Shown here piece after piece: positions 42,579 to 52,082 of a DNA stretch of 64,000 bases (position 1 is the stretch's first letter; each line of letters begins with the position of its first letter). The stretch is from Gammaproteobacteria bacterium. Lineage in GTDB: Bacteria > Pseudomonadota > Gammaproteobacteria > Pseudomonadales > Porticoccaceae. The translations under genes were made by a program, and so were the position numbers. The DNA is taken from assembly GCA_016708925.1 (NCBI GenBank), contig JADJET010000009.1, forward strand, positions 62,001 through 126,000, given 5' to 3'. The notes under the pieces were generated by a model, which saw nothing but the letters and a program-made list of their open reading frames with translations, ran no database searches and was not told the DNA's origin.

Positions 42579-44198
42579 TCAGGCCGGGGCATCGCGCGGC
42601 TTGCGGGCCCTGGCGGCCTTGCCGGGACCGGGTTTGGCGCCGGATTTTTGCGTGCCGGCCGGCGCGCCCTTGGCGGCGCGCACCCGCTTCTTCTTGGCAC
42701 CGGTTTTGTTGGCCGCCTTTTTGATGGTTTTCGGACTCGGTGGACGCCGGTTGGGGCCGGTGACGGGCACCGCATGTTTGGGCTCGAAGCCCTGGATTTC
42801 CCGGCGCTGCAGCAGCTTGCCGATCAGGGTTTCGATGGCATTGAGCTGGACCGCTTCGTCGGCGCACACCAGCGAGATCGCCTCGCCGGCCGCGCCGGCA
42901 CGCGCCGTGCGTCCGACGCGGTGCACATAGCCCTCCGCATCGACGGGCAGGTCGAGATTGACCACCAGCGGCAGGGCGCTGATGTCGAGCCCGCGCGCGG
43001 CCACGTCGGTCGCCACCAGCACCCGCACCGCGCCGGCCTGGAAGCGTTTGAGCGCGGCGAGGCGGGCGGCCTGGGTGATGTCGCCGTGGATGGCATCGGT
43101 GCCGATGTTCTGGAATTTCAGGCTGGTGACCAGCTCGTCCACCCGTTTGCGGGTCTTGGCGAACACCAGGACCTGAGGCCAGTGGCGCTTGCGCAGCAGG
43201 TGGCAGAACAGCTCCAGCTTGCGCTGCTTGTCCACCGGGATCAGCCACTGCTTGACGGTGCCGACGGTGGTGTTGCGCGGGCTGGCGTCGATCTGCTGGG
43301 GCTTGTGCAGCAGCCCGGCGGCCAGTTCGCGGATGGCGTCGGAGAAGGTGGCGGAGAACAGCAGGGTCTGGCGCCGGCGCGGCAGCAGGGTCAGGATTTC
43401 CTGTAGCTCCCGACTGAAGCCCATGTCGAGCATGCGGTCGGCTTCGTCGAGCACCAGCAGTTGCAGCTCGTGGAACTTCACGGCGTTTTTCTCGCGCAGA
43501 TCGAGCAGGCGGCCCGGCGTGGCGATCAGAATGTCGGCGCCGCGCCGCAACGCCATCATCTGCGGATTCAGGCTGGTGCCGCCGTAGGCGACGGTGATGC
43601 GCAGCGACAGATGGCGGCCGTAGGTCTTCAGGTTGTCCGCCACCTGCTGGGCCAGCTCGCGGGTGGGGGTGAGCACCAGGGCGCGTATGCAGTTCGAGCT
43701 GGCCGGCGTGCCGGCATCGAGCTTCTGCAACAGCGGCAGGGCGAAGCTCGCAGTCTTGCCGGAGCCGGTCTGGGCGGCGGCGATCAGGTCGCGCCCGGCC
43801 AGCACCACAGGAATCGCCTGGCGCTGAATCGGCGTCGGCGTGCGGTGCTCCAGTTCGGCGAGCGCGCGTTGCAGGGGTTCGATCAGGCCGAGGGTGGCGA
43901 AGCTCATGGCGTTGTGGTCCGGTAAGTGAAGGTGATCCGGCAGGGGAGTGGCATCCGCCAGCAGTTGGAGTTTGGCGGCGCGGTCGAGCTGCTTGACCGC
44001 GTGCTCGCGGCGCAGCGCCTGGGCGCGATCCGGCAGGCGCTCACTATAGGCCAGACTGACCGGTCGGCGGCCGCGCGTGTAGCGGGCGCCCGCGGCGCCC
44101 GCATTGTGCTCCCGCACGCGGCGCTCGAGATCCGTGGTGATGCCGCTGTACAGGCTGCCATCGGCGCAGCGCAGGATGTAAAAATGCCAGTCGCGCAT
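42579..44198 (-). CDS. GIY-YIG nuclease-like domain fused to a RhlE-type DEAD-box RNA helicase
   Basis: 539 residues in one open frame. Residues 1-85 are a UPF0213/YhbQ-like GIY-YIG domain (HFYILRCADGSLYSGITTDL, RRVREHN). Residue 98 is a Met (ATG 43905-43907) opening MSFATLGLIEPLQRAL, the usual RhlE start, followed by motif I AAQTGSGKT, DEAD, SAT, and HRVGRTAR, then a basic Lys/Arg-rich tail. The 97-residue extension is in frame with no stop. Either a true fusion, or two genes that happen to read through with the helicase starting at 43907; the weak ribosome site at that Met (GGA at -13) leans to fusion. Confidence 0.85.
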   Translation of the reverse strand: MRDWHFYILRCADGSLYSGITTDLERRVREHNAGAAGARYTRGRRPVSLAYSERLPDRAQALRREHAVKQLDRAAKLQLLADATPLPDHLHLPDHNAMSFATLGLIEPLQRALAELEHRTPTPIQRQAIPVVLAGRDLIAAAQTGSGKTASFALPLLQKLDAGTPASSNCIRALVLTPTRELAQQVADNLKTYGRHLSLRITVAYGGTSLNPQMMALRRGADILIATPGRLLDLREKNAVKFHELQLLVLDEADRMLDMGFSRELQEILTLLPRRRQTLLFSATFSDAIRELAAGLLHKPQQIDASPRNTTVGTVKQWLIPVDKQRKLELFCHLLRKRHWPQVLVFAKTRKRVDELVTSLKFQNIGTDAIHGDITQAARLAALKRFQAGAVRVLVATDVAARGLDISALPLVVNLDLPVDAEGYVHRVGRTARAGAAGEAISLVCADEAVQLNAIETLIGKLLQRREIQGFEPKHAVPVTGPNRRPPSPKTIKKAANKTGAKKKRVRAAKGAPAGTQKSGAKPGPGKAARARKPRDAPA

Positions 44199-44621
44199 GG
44201 ATGGCCCGGTTTGCTGTTCTGGTTTCCGGCCGCGGTATTTGCGCCGTCCCGTGTGCGGTCGGCGCGTTTTGCACGACGGCTATCCGGATAGTTTGCCGAA
44301 AGCACGGCCATGGTGTGAGAAATTGTCGCTTCAGCGAGCTGTAAACGGCGGCGCACCACCGTGCGCGGGAAAGCACGCGCAGTTTCCGGTGGTCGCTTTC
44401 TTATAAGATGCCCGGGGTACTACAGCTTTGCCATCCAGCCCCGGACAATATAAAACCTGTGCCTGGCGCGGGCGGGTAACCAAAAGAGTCGCTGTCGCCG
44501 CATCGAATACGGCGCCATGAAAACCAGTGCCCGTCCGGGTTTTGACCGGCTTGACGGAATGTCCGGTGCAGATGGGCGTGATCATAATGAGCCGGGACCA
44601 CGGCCGATACGGGACGACACC
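44199..44621. other. Intergenic stretch before the first acyl-CoA dehydrogenase
   Basis: 423 bases between divergent genes. It holds the promoters for both; a TATAAG near 44403 could be a -10 element for the rightward gene. No gene, repeat or RNA recognised. Confidence 0.45.
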
Positions 44622-45749
44622 ATGAAATTCAGTTTCACCGATGAACAGGAGCAGATCCGCACCGTGGTGCGGCGGTTTCTGGCCGAGCAGTCGCCGACCA
44701 CGGAGATCCGCCGCCTGATGGCCACCGACCAGGGCTGGGAGCGCGCCGCCTGGCAACGGCTGAGCGGCGAGCTCGGGCTCACCGGTGTGCACATTCCCGA
44801 GGCCTACGGCGGCCAGGGTCTCGGCTTTGTCGAGTTGGGCATCGTGCTGGAGGAAATGGGTCGCGCCCTGCTGTGCGCGCCCTATTTTGCCTCCGTGGTG
44901 CTCGCGGCCAACGCCATCCTGAACGCGGGTAGCGAAGACCAGAAGCAGGCGCTGCTGCCGGGGATCGCCACGGGCGAGACCGTGGCGACACTGGCCTTCA
45001 CCGAGAACAACGGTCTCTGGGACAGCGCCGGGGTGGCGCTGACGGCTACCCCCGCGGGTGATGGCTACCGGCTGTCCGGCGTAAAAAGTTTCGTGCTGGA
45101 CGGGCATACGGCGGATTTGATCATCGTGCTGGCCCGCGCCCCGGGCAGCAGCGGCGCCACCGGCCTGTCGTTTTTCAGCGTGCGGGGCGATGCCGCCGGA
45201 CTTGACCGCCGGCTGCTCAAATCGGTCGATGGCACCCGCAAGCTGGCGCGCCTCACCTTCGACAACGTGCCGGCGGATTTGCTGGGTGAGGAGGGCGCCG
45301 CCGCGCCCTTCGCCACGACGCTGGATCAGGCCGCGGTCTGCCTGGCCAATGAGATGGTCGGTGGCGCCGAGCAGTTGCGCCAATCCGCCCTCGACTACGT
45401 GATGATGCGGATGCAGTTCGGTCGCCCCATCGCCAGCTTCCAGGCGATCAAGCACAAATGCGCCGACATGCTGGTCGAGGTCGAGCTGGCCAAATCGGCC
45501 GCCTACTGTGCCGCCGAGGCGGCGGCGGAAAACGACCCGGAGCTGCCCGCGCTCGCGTCGCTGGCAAAAGCCTGCGCGGCCGACGCCTTCATGCAGACCG
45601 CCCGGGAAACCATCCAGCTGCACGGCGGCATCGGCTTCACCTGGGATAACGACACCCATCTGTGGTTCAAGCGCGCGAAAAGCTCCGAGGTTTTTCTGGG
45701 TAGTCCGACTTATCACCGCGAACTGCTGATGCAGCGCTGGAACGTTTGA
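44622..45749 (+). CDS. Acyl-CoA dehydrogenase family protein (first of a pair)
   Basis: 375 residues from ATG 44622 (MKFSFTDEQEQIRTVVRRFL). Family features: PEAYGGQGLGFVELG, the FAD/acyl segment, DYVMMRMQFGRPIASFQAIKH and ETIQLHGGIGFTWDNDTH. FAD-dependent alpha,beta-dehydrogenation of an acyl-CoA. It pairs with the next gene (17 bases apart); such adjacent unlike subunits often form alpha2beta2 enzymes that act on steroid side-chains or branched acyl-CoAs in actinobacteria and proteobacteria. Substrate not determinable. Confidence 0.88.
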   Translation: MKFSFTDEQEQIRTVVRRFLAEQSPTTEIRRLMATDQGWERAAWQRLSGELGLTGVHIPEAYGGQGLGFVELGIVLEEMGRALLCAPYFASVVLAANAILNAGSEDQKQALLPGIATGETVATLAFTENNGLWDSAGVALTATPAGDGYRLSGVKSFVLDGHTADLIIVLARAPGSSGATGLSFFSVRGDAAGLDRRLLKSVDGTRKLARLTFDNVPADLLGEEGAAAPFATTLDQAAVCLANEMVGGAEQLRQSALDYVMMRMQFGRPIASFQAIKHKCADMLVEVELAKSAAYCAAEAAAENDPELPALASLAKACAADAFMQTARETIQLHGGIGFTWDNDTHLWFKRAKSSEVFLGSPTYHRELLMQRWNV

Positions 45750-45766
45750 GAGGCGAGGCAAATACC

Positions 45767-47038
45767 ATGAGCCAACCAACGCAAGAAACCGTCCGCGCCG
45801 AGGCGCGCGCCTGGCTGGAGGCCAACTGGGATCCCGACCTCGATCTCAAGACCTGGCGCGCCAAGCTGGTGGAGAGCGGGTGGGGCATGCCCGCGTGGCC
45901 CAAAGAGTGGCACGGCAAGGGGCTGTCCGCGGCGCTGGCCGCCGTCGTCGACAAGGAGTTCCGCGCCCTGGGCGCCATCGGTGTGGCCCGCAGCGGCCCG
46001 CGCATGCTGGCCGCCGCCACGCTGCTGGAACACGGATCGGATTTTCTCAAGGAAAAATTTCTGCGCCGCATCCTGACCGGCGAAGACCACTGGTGTCAGT
46101 TGTTCAGCGAGCCGGGCAGCGGTTCGGATCTCGCCGGCGCCATGACCCGGGCCGATTTCAAGGACGGCCAGTGGATCGTCAACGGCCAGAAAGTGTGGAC
46201 CACCAGCGCCCACCATGCCCAATACGGCTTTCTGCTCGCGCGCACCGACTGGAATGTGCCCAAGCATCAGGGTCTGTCCTATTTCATCATCGAAATGGAG
46301 CAGCCGGGCGTATTGGTACAACCCCTGCGCCAGATGAACGGCCACGCCTCCTTCAATCAGGTGTTTTTCACCGATGCGGTGGTGCCGACCGAGTATCTGG
46401 TCGCCAATCTCGGCGAAGGCTGGAAGGTGGCAACCACCACCCTGATGCACGAACGCCGCGCCGCGGCCGAGGGCATGGCATCCGGGCCGCAGAGCGCCAA
46501 ACGGGTGGGGAAAGCCTACGATCAGGAACGCGCCGAATTCGCCATCACCATGGAGCCCTACACCTGGTATCCGCAGCGCGCCGGGCGCCCCGATCTGGTC
46601 ATCGAGCGCGCCCAGGCGACGGGCCGCAATACCGATCCGGTGGTGCGGCAGGAAATCGCCAAACTGCTGACCCTGCACCGGGCCGCGCACTGGACCCAGC
46701 GCCGCGCCCGCGCCGCCCAGCAACTGGGGCGCCCGCCGGGACCGGAAGGTTCGCTGGGCAAACTGGTGGGCAGCCATGTGGCGCGCGCCTCGGCCAATGT
46801 GCACACGCTGATCAACGCCGCGGATGCCATGCTGACCGGCGACGACAGCCCCATGAACGGGATCATTGCCGAGATTCTGGTATCGACACCGGCGGCATCC
46901 ATCGCCGGCGGCACCGACGAGATTCAGCGCAACATCATTGCCGAACGCGTGCTGGGCATGCCCAAGGAACCGCTCACCGGCATGGATCGGCCGTTCAAGG
47001 ACGTGCCGAAAAATACGGTGCAGCCACGCGAGCGATGA
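45767..47038 (+). CDS. Acyl-CoA dehydrogenase family protein (second of a pair)
   Basis: 423 residues from ATG 45767 (GAGGCGAGGC upstream; an in-frame start 21 bases earlier would overlap the previous gene). Long-form acyl-CoA dehydrogenase: MPAWPKEWHGKGLS, LFSEPGSGSDLAG, NGQKVWTTSAHHAQYGFLLA and the C-terminal PAASIAGGTDEIQRNII. Likely partner subunit of the preceding protein. Confidence 0.88.
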   Translation: MSQPTQETVRAEARAWLEANWDPDLDLKTWRAKLVESGWGMPAWPKEWHGKGLSAALAAVVDKEFRALGAIGVARSGPRMLAAATLLEHGSDFLKEKFLRRILTGEDHWCQLFSEPGSGSDLAGAMTRADFKDGQWIVNGQKVWTTSAHHAQYGFLLARTDWNVPKHQGLSYFIIEMEQPGVLVQPLRQMNGHASFNQVFFTDAVVPTEYLVANLGEGWKVATTTLMHERRAAAEGMASGPQSAKRVGKAYDQERAEFAITMEPYTWYPQRAGRPDLVIERAQATGRNTDPVVRQEIAKLLTLHRAAHWTQRRARAAQQLGRPPGPEGSLGKLVGSHVARASANVHTLINAADAMLTGDDSPMNGIIAEILVSTPAASIAGGTDEIQRNIIAERVLGMPKEPLTGMDRPFKDVPKNTVQPRER

Positions 47039-47328
47039 CGGGGGCCTGACCTCCACCGATCGCAGCCGTAGCCCCGGTGGCGGTGCCGGCGACGGATTCG
47101 GTCAAGCCCTGCATGCGGCTCTCCGGGCTGGTGGTGTAGGCCTGGTTGCGCGTCCTCCGCGAGGCCTGTGCCGGAAGCGTATGCCACCTCGACTGAACGC
47201 TACAACGCGAGAATCGACCCCGTTGATCCGCGCGCCCACGGATCCATCCAATGGGCGCCGGGTTCATTGTGGCCATCGACGGCGTCCTGCCGCCCTTGAA
47301 TTTACACTTGGTGCCTTGGGTCCCGCCC
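47039..47328. other. Gap between convergent acyl-CoA dehydrogenase and amidohydrolase genes
   Basis: 290 bases, GC-rich, without a convincing gene, terminator or repeat. Confidence 0.45.
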
Positions 47329-49031
47329 TCAGGCATTCACCCCGCGCCGCAGCAACTGGCCCGGCAGCGCATCCCCCGCACCCAGCAGATCGCGATCGCG
47401 CTGGCGCAGCAGCACGCCGTTGACGATGACCGCATCGACACCAAAGGCTTGTGCGATCAGCCGGTCCTGCCCGGCGGGCTGGTCGTACACGCGTTCCAGG
47501 CCGCCCGCGTTCACCGTGGCGGGATCGATCACCACCACGTCGGCGGGTTTGCCCACTTGCAGCCGTCCGCGGTCCTTGATGCCGAACACGTCGGCGGGCC
47601 GCGCGGTCAGCATGCGGATGGCTTCCTCGAACGGGATGGCTTTCTTGTCGCGCACCCAGCGGCCGAGCAGATAGGTGGGCAGACAGGCGTCGCACAACTG
47701 GCTGGCATGGGCGCCGGCGTCGGAAAGGCCGAGCACGGTGTTGCGATCCTTGAGCAGATCCTCCACCACGGTTTCGTCGGCGTTGGCCACCGGCATCCGG
47801 AAGCGCGCCTCCAGGTTGGTGGCGAGCGCCAGGTCGAAGCCGAGGTCGATGGTTTCGACGCCCAGTTCCCGCGCGACTTCGCCGACCGTGCGCTCCTCGT
47901 ACTCCGGACGGCCGCACATGGAGATGACGGAGCTTTCCCAGGAGGTGCGGAACGAGGCGCGCACACTCGCCAGTTTTCCTTCACGAGACGGCGGAATTCG
48001 GGATCGGCGTAGTATTTTTTCTTGCCTTCGGCATCGGCGGCGGCGACCGGCTTGAACACCGACAGGCTTTCGAACGGGAAGGGTTCCTTGAACTGGAATT
48101 CGAAGCACAGCGGCCGCGGCGTCACCTGGGGCACGATGTTGCGGCCCTTGGCGATCAGCTCGGCGGTGCGCTCCTGCTGCTTGATGTGCGCATCGGGGCT
48201 GACCATGCCGGCGAGCATGGCGGTCCAGCTGATGGTGATGTCGTTCTCTTCGGCGAGCTTTTCGTACTCGTCGAACCAGAGTTCCTTGCCGGCGGTGGCC
48301 TGCATCATGCCCTTGCCGCCTTTCAGGGTGGACACCAGAGTGCGGACTTCCTCGTAGGACGCGACCCGGCTCGGCACCGGCCGGCCCTTGAGGCCGACAT
48401 GGGTCGCGGATTTGGAGGTGGCGAAACCGATGGCGCCGGCGGCCATGGCCTCGGCGACGATCTTGCGCATCTGCTCGATTTCGTCCGCGGTGGCTTCGCG
48501 CTCGGTGGCCGCCTCGCCCATCACATAAAGGCGGGTGGGGGTATGGCCGATCAGCACGCCCACATTGATGGCGGTGCCGGCTTTTTCGATGGCATCCAGA
48601 TATTGCGGAAAAGTCTCGAACGGCCAGTCGGCGCCCAGACCCGCGTTGAGCGCCGCCGGGCTCATGCCTTCGACTTTTTCGAGGGTGCCGATGATCAGAT
48701 CGCGGTGTTCGGGACGGGTGGGCGCGACGCCGAAGCCGCAGTTGCCGAGCACCACCGTGGTAACGCCGTGCCAGGGCGAAATGGTGAGCATCCGGTCCCA
48801 GAGCACCTGGGCGTCGTAGTGGGTGTGGATGTCCACAAATCCCGGCGTGATCATCCTGTCCGTGGCGTCGATGGTGGTGGCGGCGGTGCCGGGCGCCTGC
48901 CCGAGCGCCACGACCTTGCCGTCCTTGATGGCGACGTCGCCGCGATAGCCGGGCTTGCCGGAGCCGTCGACGATGGTGCCGCCGGTGATTTTGATGTCGT
49001 AGATCGTGCTGGTGTCGGTGTTGTTGCTCAT
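47329..49031 (-). pseudogene. N-acyl-D-amino-acid deacylase-type amidohydrolase, single-base frameshift
   Basis: Would be 567 residues. N-terminal part: GTIVDGSGKPGYRGDVAIKD, then the metal motif DIHTHYDAQVLWD of amidohydrolase family 3. At 47974-47977 a run of four T (A on the coding strand) replaces an expected run of five; after that the true frame continues as KLASVRASFRTSWESSV, then GLSDAGAHASQLCDA and VGKPADVVVIDP. Metal ligands are distributed across both pieces. Start ATG 49029-49031 has GAGGTG upstream. Family members hydrolyse N-acylated D-amino acids or related cyclic amides. Confidence 0.85.
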
Positions 49032-49053
49032 GGTGTCACCTCGCTAACGCAAA

Positions 49054-49074
49054 CCGCCCGGGGATGCCGGGCGG
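49054..49074 (-). terminator. Hairpin between the two amidohydrolase genes
   Basis: CCGCCCGG / CCGGGCGG stem of 8 bp with a 5-base loop, followed on the minus strand by TTTGCGTT, 24 bases after the stop of the 49.1-50.2 kb gene. Acts as a terminator or attenuator between the two genes. Confidence 0.55.
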
Positions 49075-49098
49075 GTGCTGTGGTGTTCGCTGCCCGGT

Positions 49099-50202
49099 TC
49101 AGATAGGCAGGTTGTAGCACTCCACGACGTTGTCGTGAAGAATCCAGTTCTTTTCTTGCTCGGACATGTCCTTGGTGTGCTCGGCCAGAATGTCCTGCGA
49201 CCACGGCCAGGTGGAATCGCTGTGGGGGAAGTCGTTCGCCCACATCAGTCGCCGCGGGTTCATTTCGTCGCGGTGCCTGAAGGCGGTCCAGTCGTCCTGG
49301 AAGGTCAGATAGATGTTGCTCTGGAAGTATTCGCTCGGCAGCTTTTCCAGCGGCGGGCATTTCATCCAGTAGCGGTGCCGGTTGTAGGCGTGGTCCATGC
49401 GGTAGATGAAGTGGGGCACCCAGCCGGCATCGGCCTCGGCGCAGACCACCTTCAGTTTGGGATGGCGCTCAAAGACACCGCCGAACACGAAGGTGCCGAG
49501 AATATCCTGGCAGCCGCGCATGATGGCGAGAAAGCCGTTGATCTTCGGGCCGCGTTGTTTGGTGATCGAGTCGGCCTTGGAAGTCAGGATGTGGAACGAC
49601 AGCGGCATCTGCATGTCGACGGCGGCTTCCCACAGCGGGTCGTACATGGGGTCGTGGTAATCGGCGGCGGGCGGATTGCCGGTCATCATCACGCCGACGA
49701 AGCCACGTTTCTTGGCGTCTTCGATCTCCTTGATGCCTTCGTCCACCGAGCGCAGCGCGACCTGACCCAGGCCGAACAGGCGATTCTTTGGCGCGTCGGC
49801 GACATAGGCTTCGAGCCAGCGGTTGTAGGCATTGAAACAGGCGACCTGATAATCCACGTCGGGGTGGTTGCACAGCATCATGCCGACGGTGGGGTAGATC
49901 AGCTCCGCGGAGACACCGTCGCGATCCTGATCGGCAACGCGGAACTTGGCATCCCAGGAACTGCGCGGCAGGTCGGAAAACTTCATGCCGCCGGGCTTGA
50001 GTTCCTCGGGCTTGCGGCCGGCCGCTGCCACCAGCCCCATGGGCACGGGCTGATCCAGGCCGTCGATGACGAAGATGTCGCCGTATTTCTCGTGCTCGAT
50101 CATGTGGGGCGCGCGGTCGCGGAATTTCGGATCGATGTTGTCGATGTAGCAGTTGGGCGGCTCGGCGATATGGGAGTCCGCGGAAATCACGGGCTTGAGC
50201 AT
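49099..50202 (-). CDS. Amidohydrolase family 2 (ACMSD/decarboxylase-like) metal-dependent enzyme
   Basis: 367 residues from ATG 50200-50202, with GAGGA 7 bases upstream. TIM-barrel metallo-hydrolase: VISADSHIAEPP (N-terminal ligand pair replaced by DSH), FGLGQVALRS, MPLSFHILTSKAD (His ligand), and MWANDFPHSDSTWPWS with the C-terminal Asp. These proteins include gamma-resorcylate and other aromatic decarboxylases as well as hydrolases. Its neighbours (acyl-CoA dehydrogenases, LLM oxidoreductase) point to a degradation pathway. Confidence 0.88.
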   Translation of the reverse strand: MLKPVISADSHIAEPPNCYIDNIDPKFRDRAPHMIEHEKYGDIFVIDGLDQPVPMGLVAAAGRKPEELKPGGMKFSDLPRSSWDAKFRVADQDRDGVSAELIYPTVGMMLCNHPDVDYQVACFNAYNRWLEAYVADAPKNRLFGLGQVALRSVDEGIKEIEDAKKRGFVGVMMTGNPPAADYHDPMYDPLWEAAVDMQMPLSFHILTSKADSITKQRGPKINGFLAIMRGCQDILGTFVFGGVFERHPKLKVVCAEADAGWVPHFIYRMDHAYNRHRYWMKCPPLEKLPSEYFQSNIYLTFQDDWTAFRHRDEMNPRRLMWANDFPHSDSTWPWSQDILAEHTKDMSEQEKNWILHDNVVECYNLPI

Positions 50203-50627
50203 GGCACTGTCCTCGGATGGGTGAATGGATACATCAGGCACGTCAGGATTGTTTGCGCGCGGTGCTTGGCCGCAGCGCTTATGTCAGGCCCTAGTAAAAC
50301 CCAAGCGCAAGCAAAATGCCATGCCGGGTCCTTCGGCGCTGGCGGGGTGATCGGCACGCGGTCGTCGCCGCTTTCGGCTTGCGTCCCAAGGACCGCCGCC
50401 TGTTCCCGCGCCAGGGTTTTCAGCGCGTTTCCCGGCGGCAGCGCTCGCCGCCTACGCCGAGGTGACCGATGGTATCCGGCCGTCACGGGACTGCCATCCC
50501 GACGTCACGACCCCGGCATCAAGTGGTCACGGACCACGGGCAGTCTTGGCATGGGATTGCTCTCAGCATCCCGATCCAAGGGGGTACCCGCCGCTCGGGT
50601 ACGGGTGAATTCCGGGAGAAATCGATC
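50203..50627. other. Intergenic stretch before the glycerophosphodiesterase gene
   Basis: 425 bases between divergent genes, GC-rich, with no recognisable gene or RNA; it holds both promoters. Confidence 0.45.
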
Positions 50628-51935
50628 ATGGGGAAAGCGATGATGTCCAGAACGATGATATTCAGAAGCTGTGTCGCCGCGCTGCTGGTCAGCGCGGCGG
50701 GGGTGCTGGAAGCGGCCGTGCCGGTGGCGGCCAAAAGTGGCGACCGTCGCGCACTGGGTGTTCACGAGGTGCAACTCGGTCCACGGCCGTTTTATCTGGT
50801 GAAGGATATGGATGCAGGTCCGCTCAAGGACAAGCTTGCGTCCTGCGAGAAAGGCCCGTTTTTTCGCAGCGATTTTTCCATAGGGCATCGGGGCGCCGCG
50901 ATGCAATTTCCCGAGCACACCCGGGAGTCCTACGAAGCTGCGGCACGCATGGGCGCCGGGATTATCGAGTGCGATGTGACCTTCACCCGGGACAAGGCAT
51001 TGGTGTGTCGCCATTCGCAGTGCGATTTGCACACCACCACCAATATCCTGGCGACGCCGCTGGCGGAGAAGTGCAGCCAGGATTTCGTGCCGGCGGAGCT
51101 GGATCCGGTGACGGGTGAAGTCTTGCAGCCGGCCCAGGCCAGGTGCTGCACCAGCGACATCACGGTCGCGGAGTTCAAGACCCTCAAGGGCAAGATGGAT
51201 GCGGCCGATCCCAAGGCCACTACGGTGGCGGAGTACCTCGATGGGACGCCGCGCTGGCGCACCGATCTCTATACCCAGAATGGCACCCTGATGACCCATG
51301 CCGAGAGTATCGAGCTTATCCGCAAGCTGGGTGCCAAGTTCACGCCGGAGCTGAAATCCGCGAGTGTGCCCATGCCGTTTGACAGCGATGGTGACGGCGT
51401 CGGCGATTACAGCCAGGCGGATTACGCGCAGCAAATGATCGACGAGTACAAGGCGGCGGGTGTTTCCCCGCGTCGGGTGTGGGCGCAATCCTTCGACAAG
51501 AACGACGTGCTCTACTGGATCGCCAACGCGCCGGCATTCGGGCAACAGGCCGTGTTCCTGGACGACGCCGATGTTCCCGCGGATCTTCCCAGCGCCGCCG
51601 ACCTCCAGGGTTACGCGGCTCAGGGTATCCGGATCTGGGCACCGCCGATGTGGGCACTGCTCGCGCTCGATCCGGCCGGCCACGTCGTCCCCTCGCAACA
51701 CGCGCGCAACGCCAGGGCGGCGGGGCTCGACATCATCACCTGGACGCTGGAGCGCTCCTGGCCGATGGCGGCGGGCGGTGGTTACTACTATCAGTCCGTC
51801 ACCGACGCCATCGACAACGACGGCGACACGATGACGGCGCTGGATGTACTGGCCCGGGATGTCGGCGTACTTGGTGTATTCAGCGACTGGCCCGCGACCG
51901 TCACCTATTACGCCAACTGCATGGGTCTGAAATAA
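50628..51935 (+). CDS. Secreted glycerophosphodiester phosphodiesterase
   Basis: 435 residues from ATG 50628 (GGGAGAAATCGATC upstream). Signal peptide (about 1-35, hydrophobic CVAALLVSAAGVLEA). GDPD TIM barrel: IGHRGAAMQFPEHTRESYEA, GIIECDVTFTRDKALVCRH with catalytic His and metal-binding Glu/Asp. An insertion with DSDGDGVGD looks like a Ca2+-binding loop of the dockerin/thrombospondin-3 type. It hydrolyses deacylated phospholipids to glycerol-3-phosphate outside the cytoplasm. Several cysteines fit a periplasmic or secreted location. Confidence 0.9.
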   Translation: MGKAMMSRTMIFRSCVAALLVSAAGVLEAAVPVAAKSGDRRALGVHEVQLGPRPFYLVKDMDAGPLKDKLASCEKGPFFRSDFSIGHRGAAMQFPEHTRESYEAAARMGAGIIECDVTFTRDKALVCRHSQCDLHTTTNILATPLAEKCSQDFVPAELDPVTGEVLQPAQARCCTSDITVAEFKTLKGKMDAADPKATTVAEYLDGTPRWRTDLYTQNGTLMTHAESIELIRKLGAKFTPELKSASVPMPFDSDGDGVGDYSQADYAQQMIDEYKAAGVSPRRVWAQSFDKNDVLYWIANAPAFGQQAVFLDDADVPADLPSAADLQGYAAQGIRIWAPPMWALLALDPAGHVVPSQHARNARAAGLDIITWTLERSWPMAAGGGYYYQSVTDAIDNDGDTMTALDVLARDVGVLGVFSDWPATVTYYANCMGLK

Positions 51936-52082
51936 CGGATCGGCAAGGAATCACAGTCGCCATGCCTGCTCGCGCGGGTGTGGCGAGTGATGCGATGTCG
52001 ATTCGCGATTCGCGATAACGCCCGGCCAACGCGCCGGGCAGGCCGGCGAAGCCGGCTGCCGCGGCAGTTTTGCAACAGGCCG

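Noticed and set aside
50187..50486. 99-codon minus-strand reading frame before the glycerophosphodiesterase gene
   Set aside because: It overlaps the amidohydrolase start, has Arg/Pro-rich low-complexity sequence and no ribosome site.
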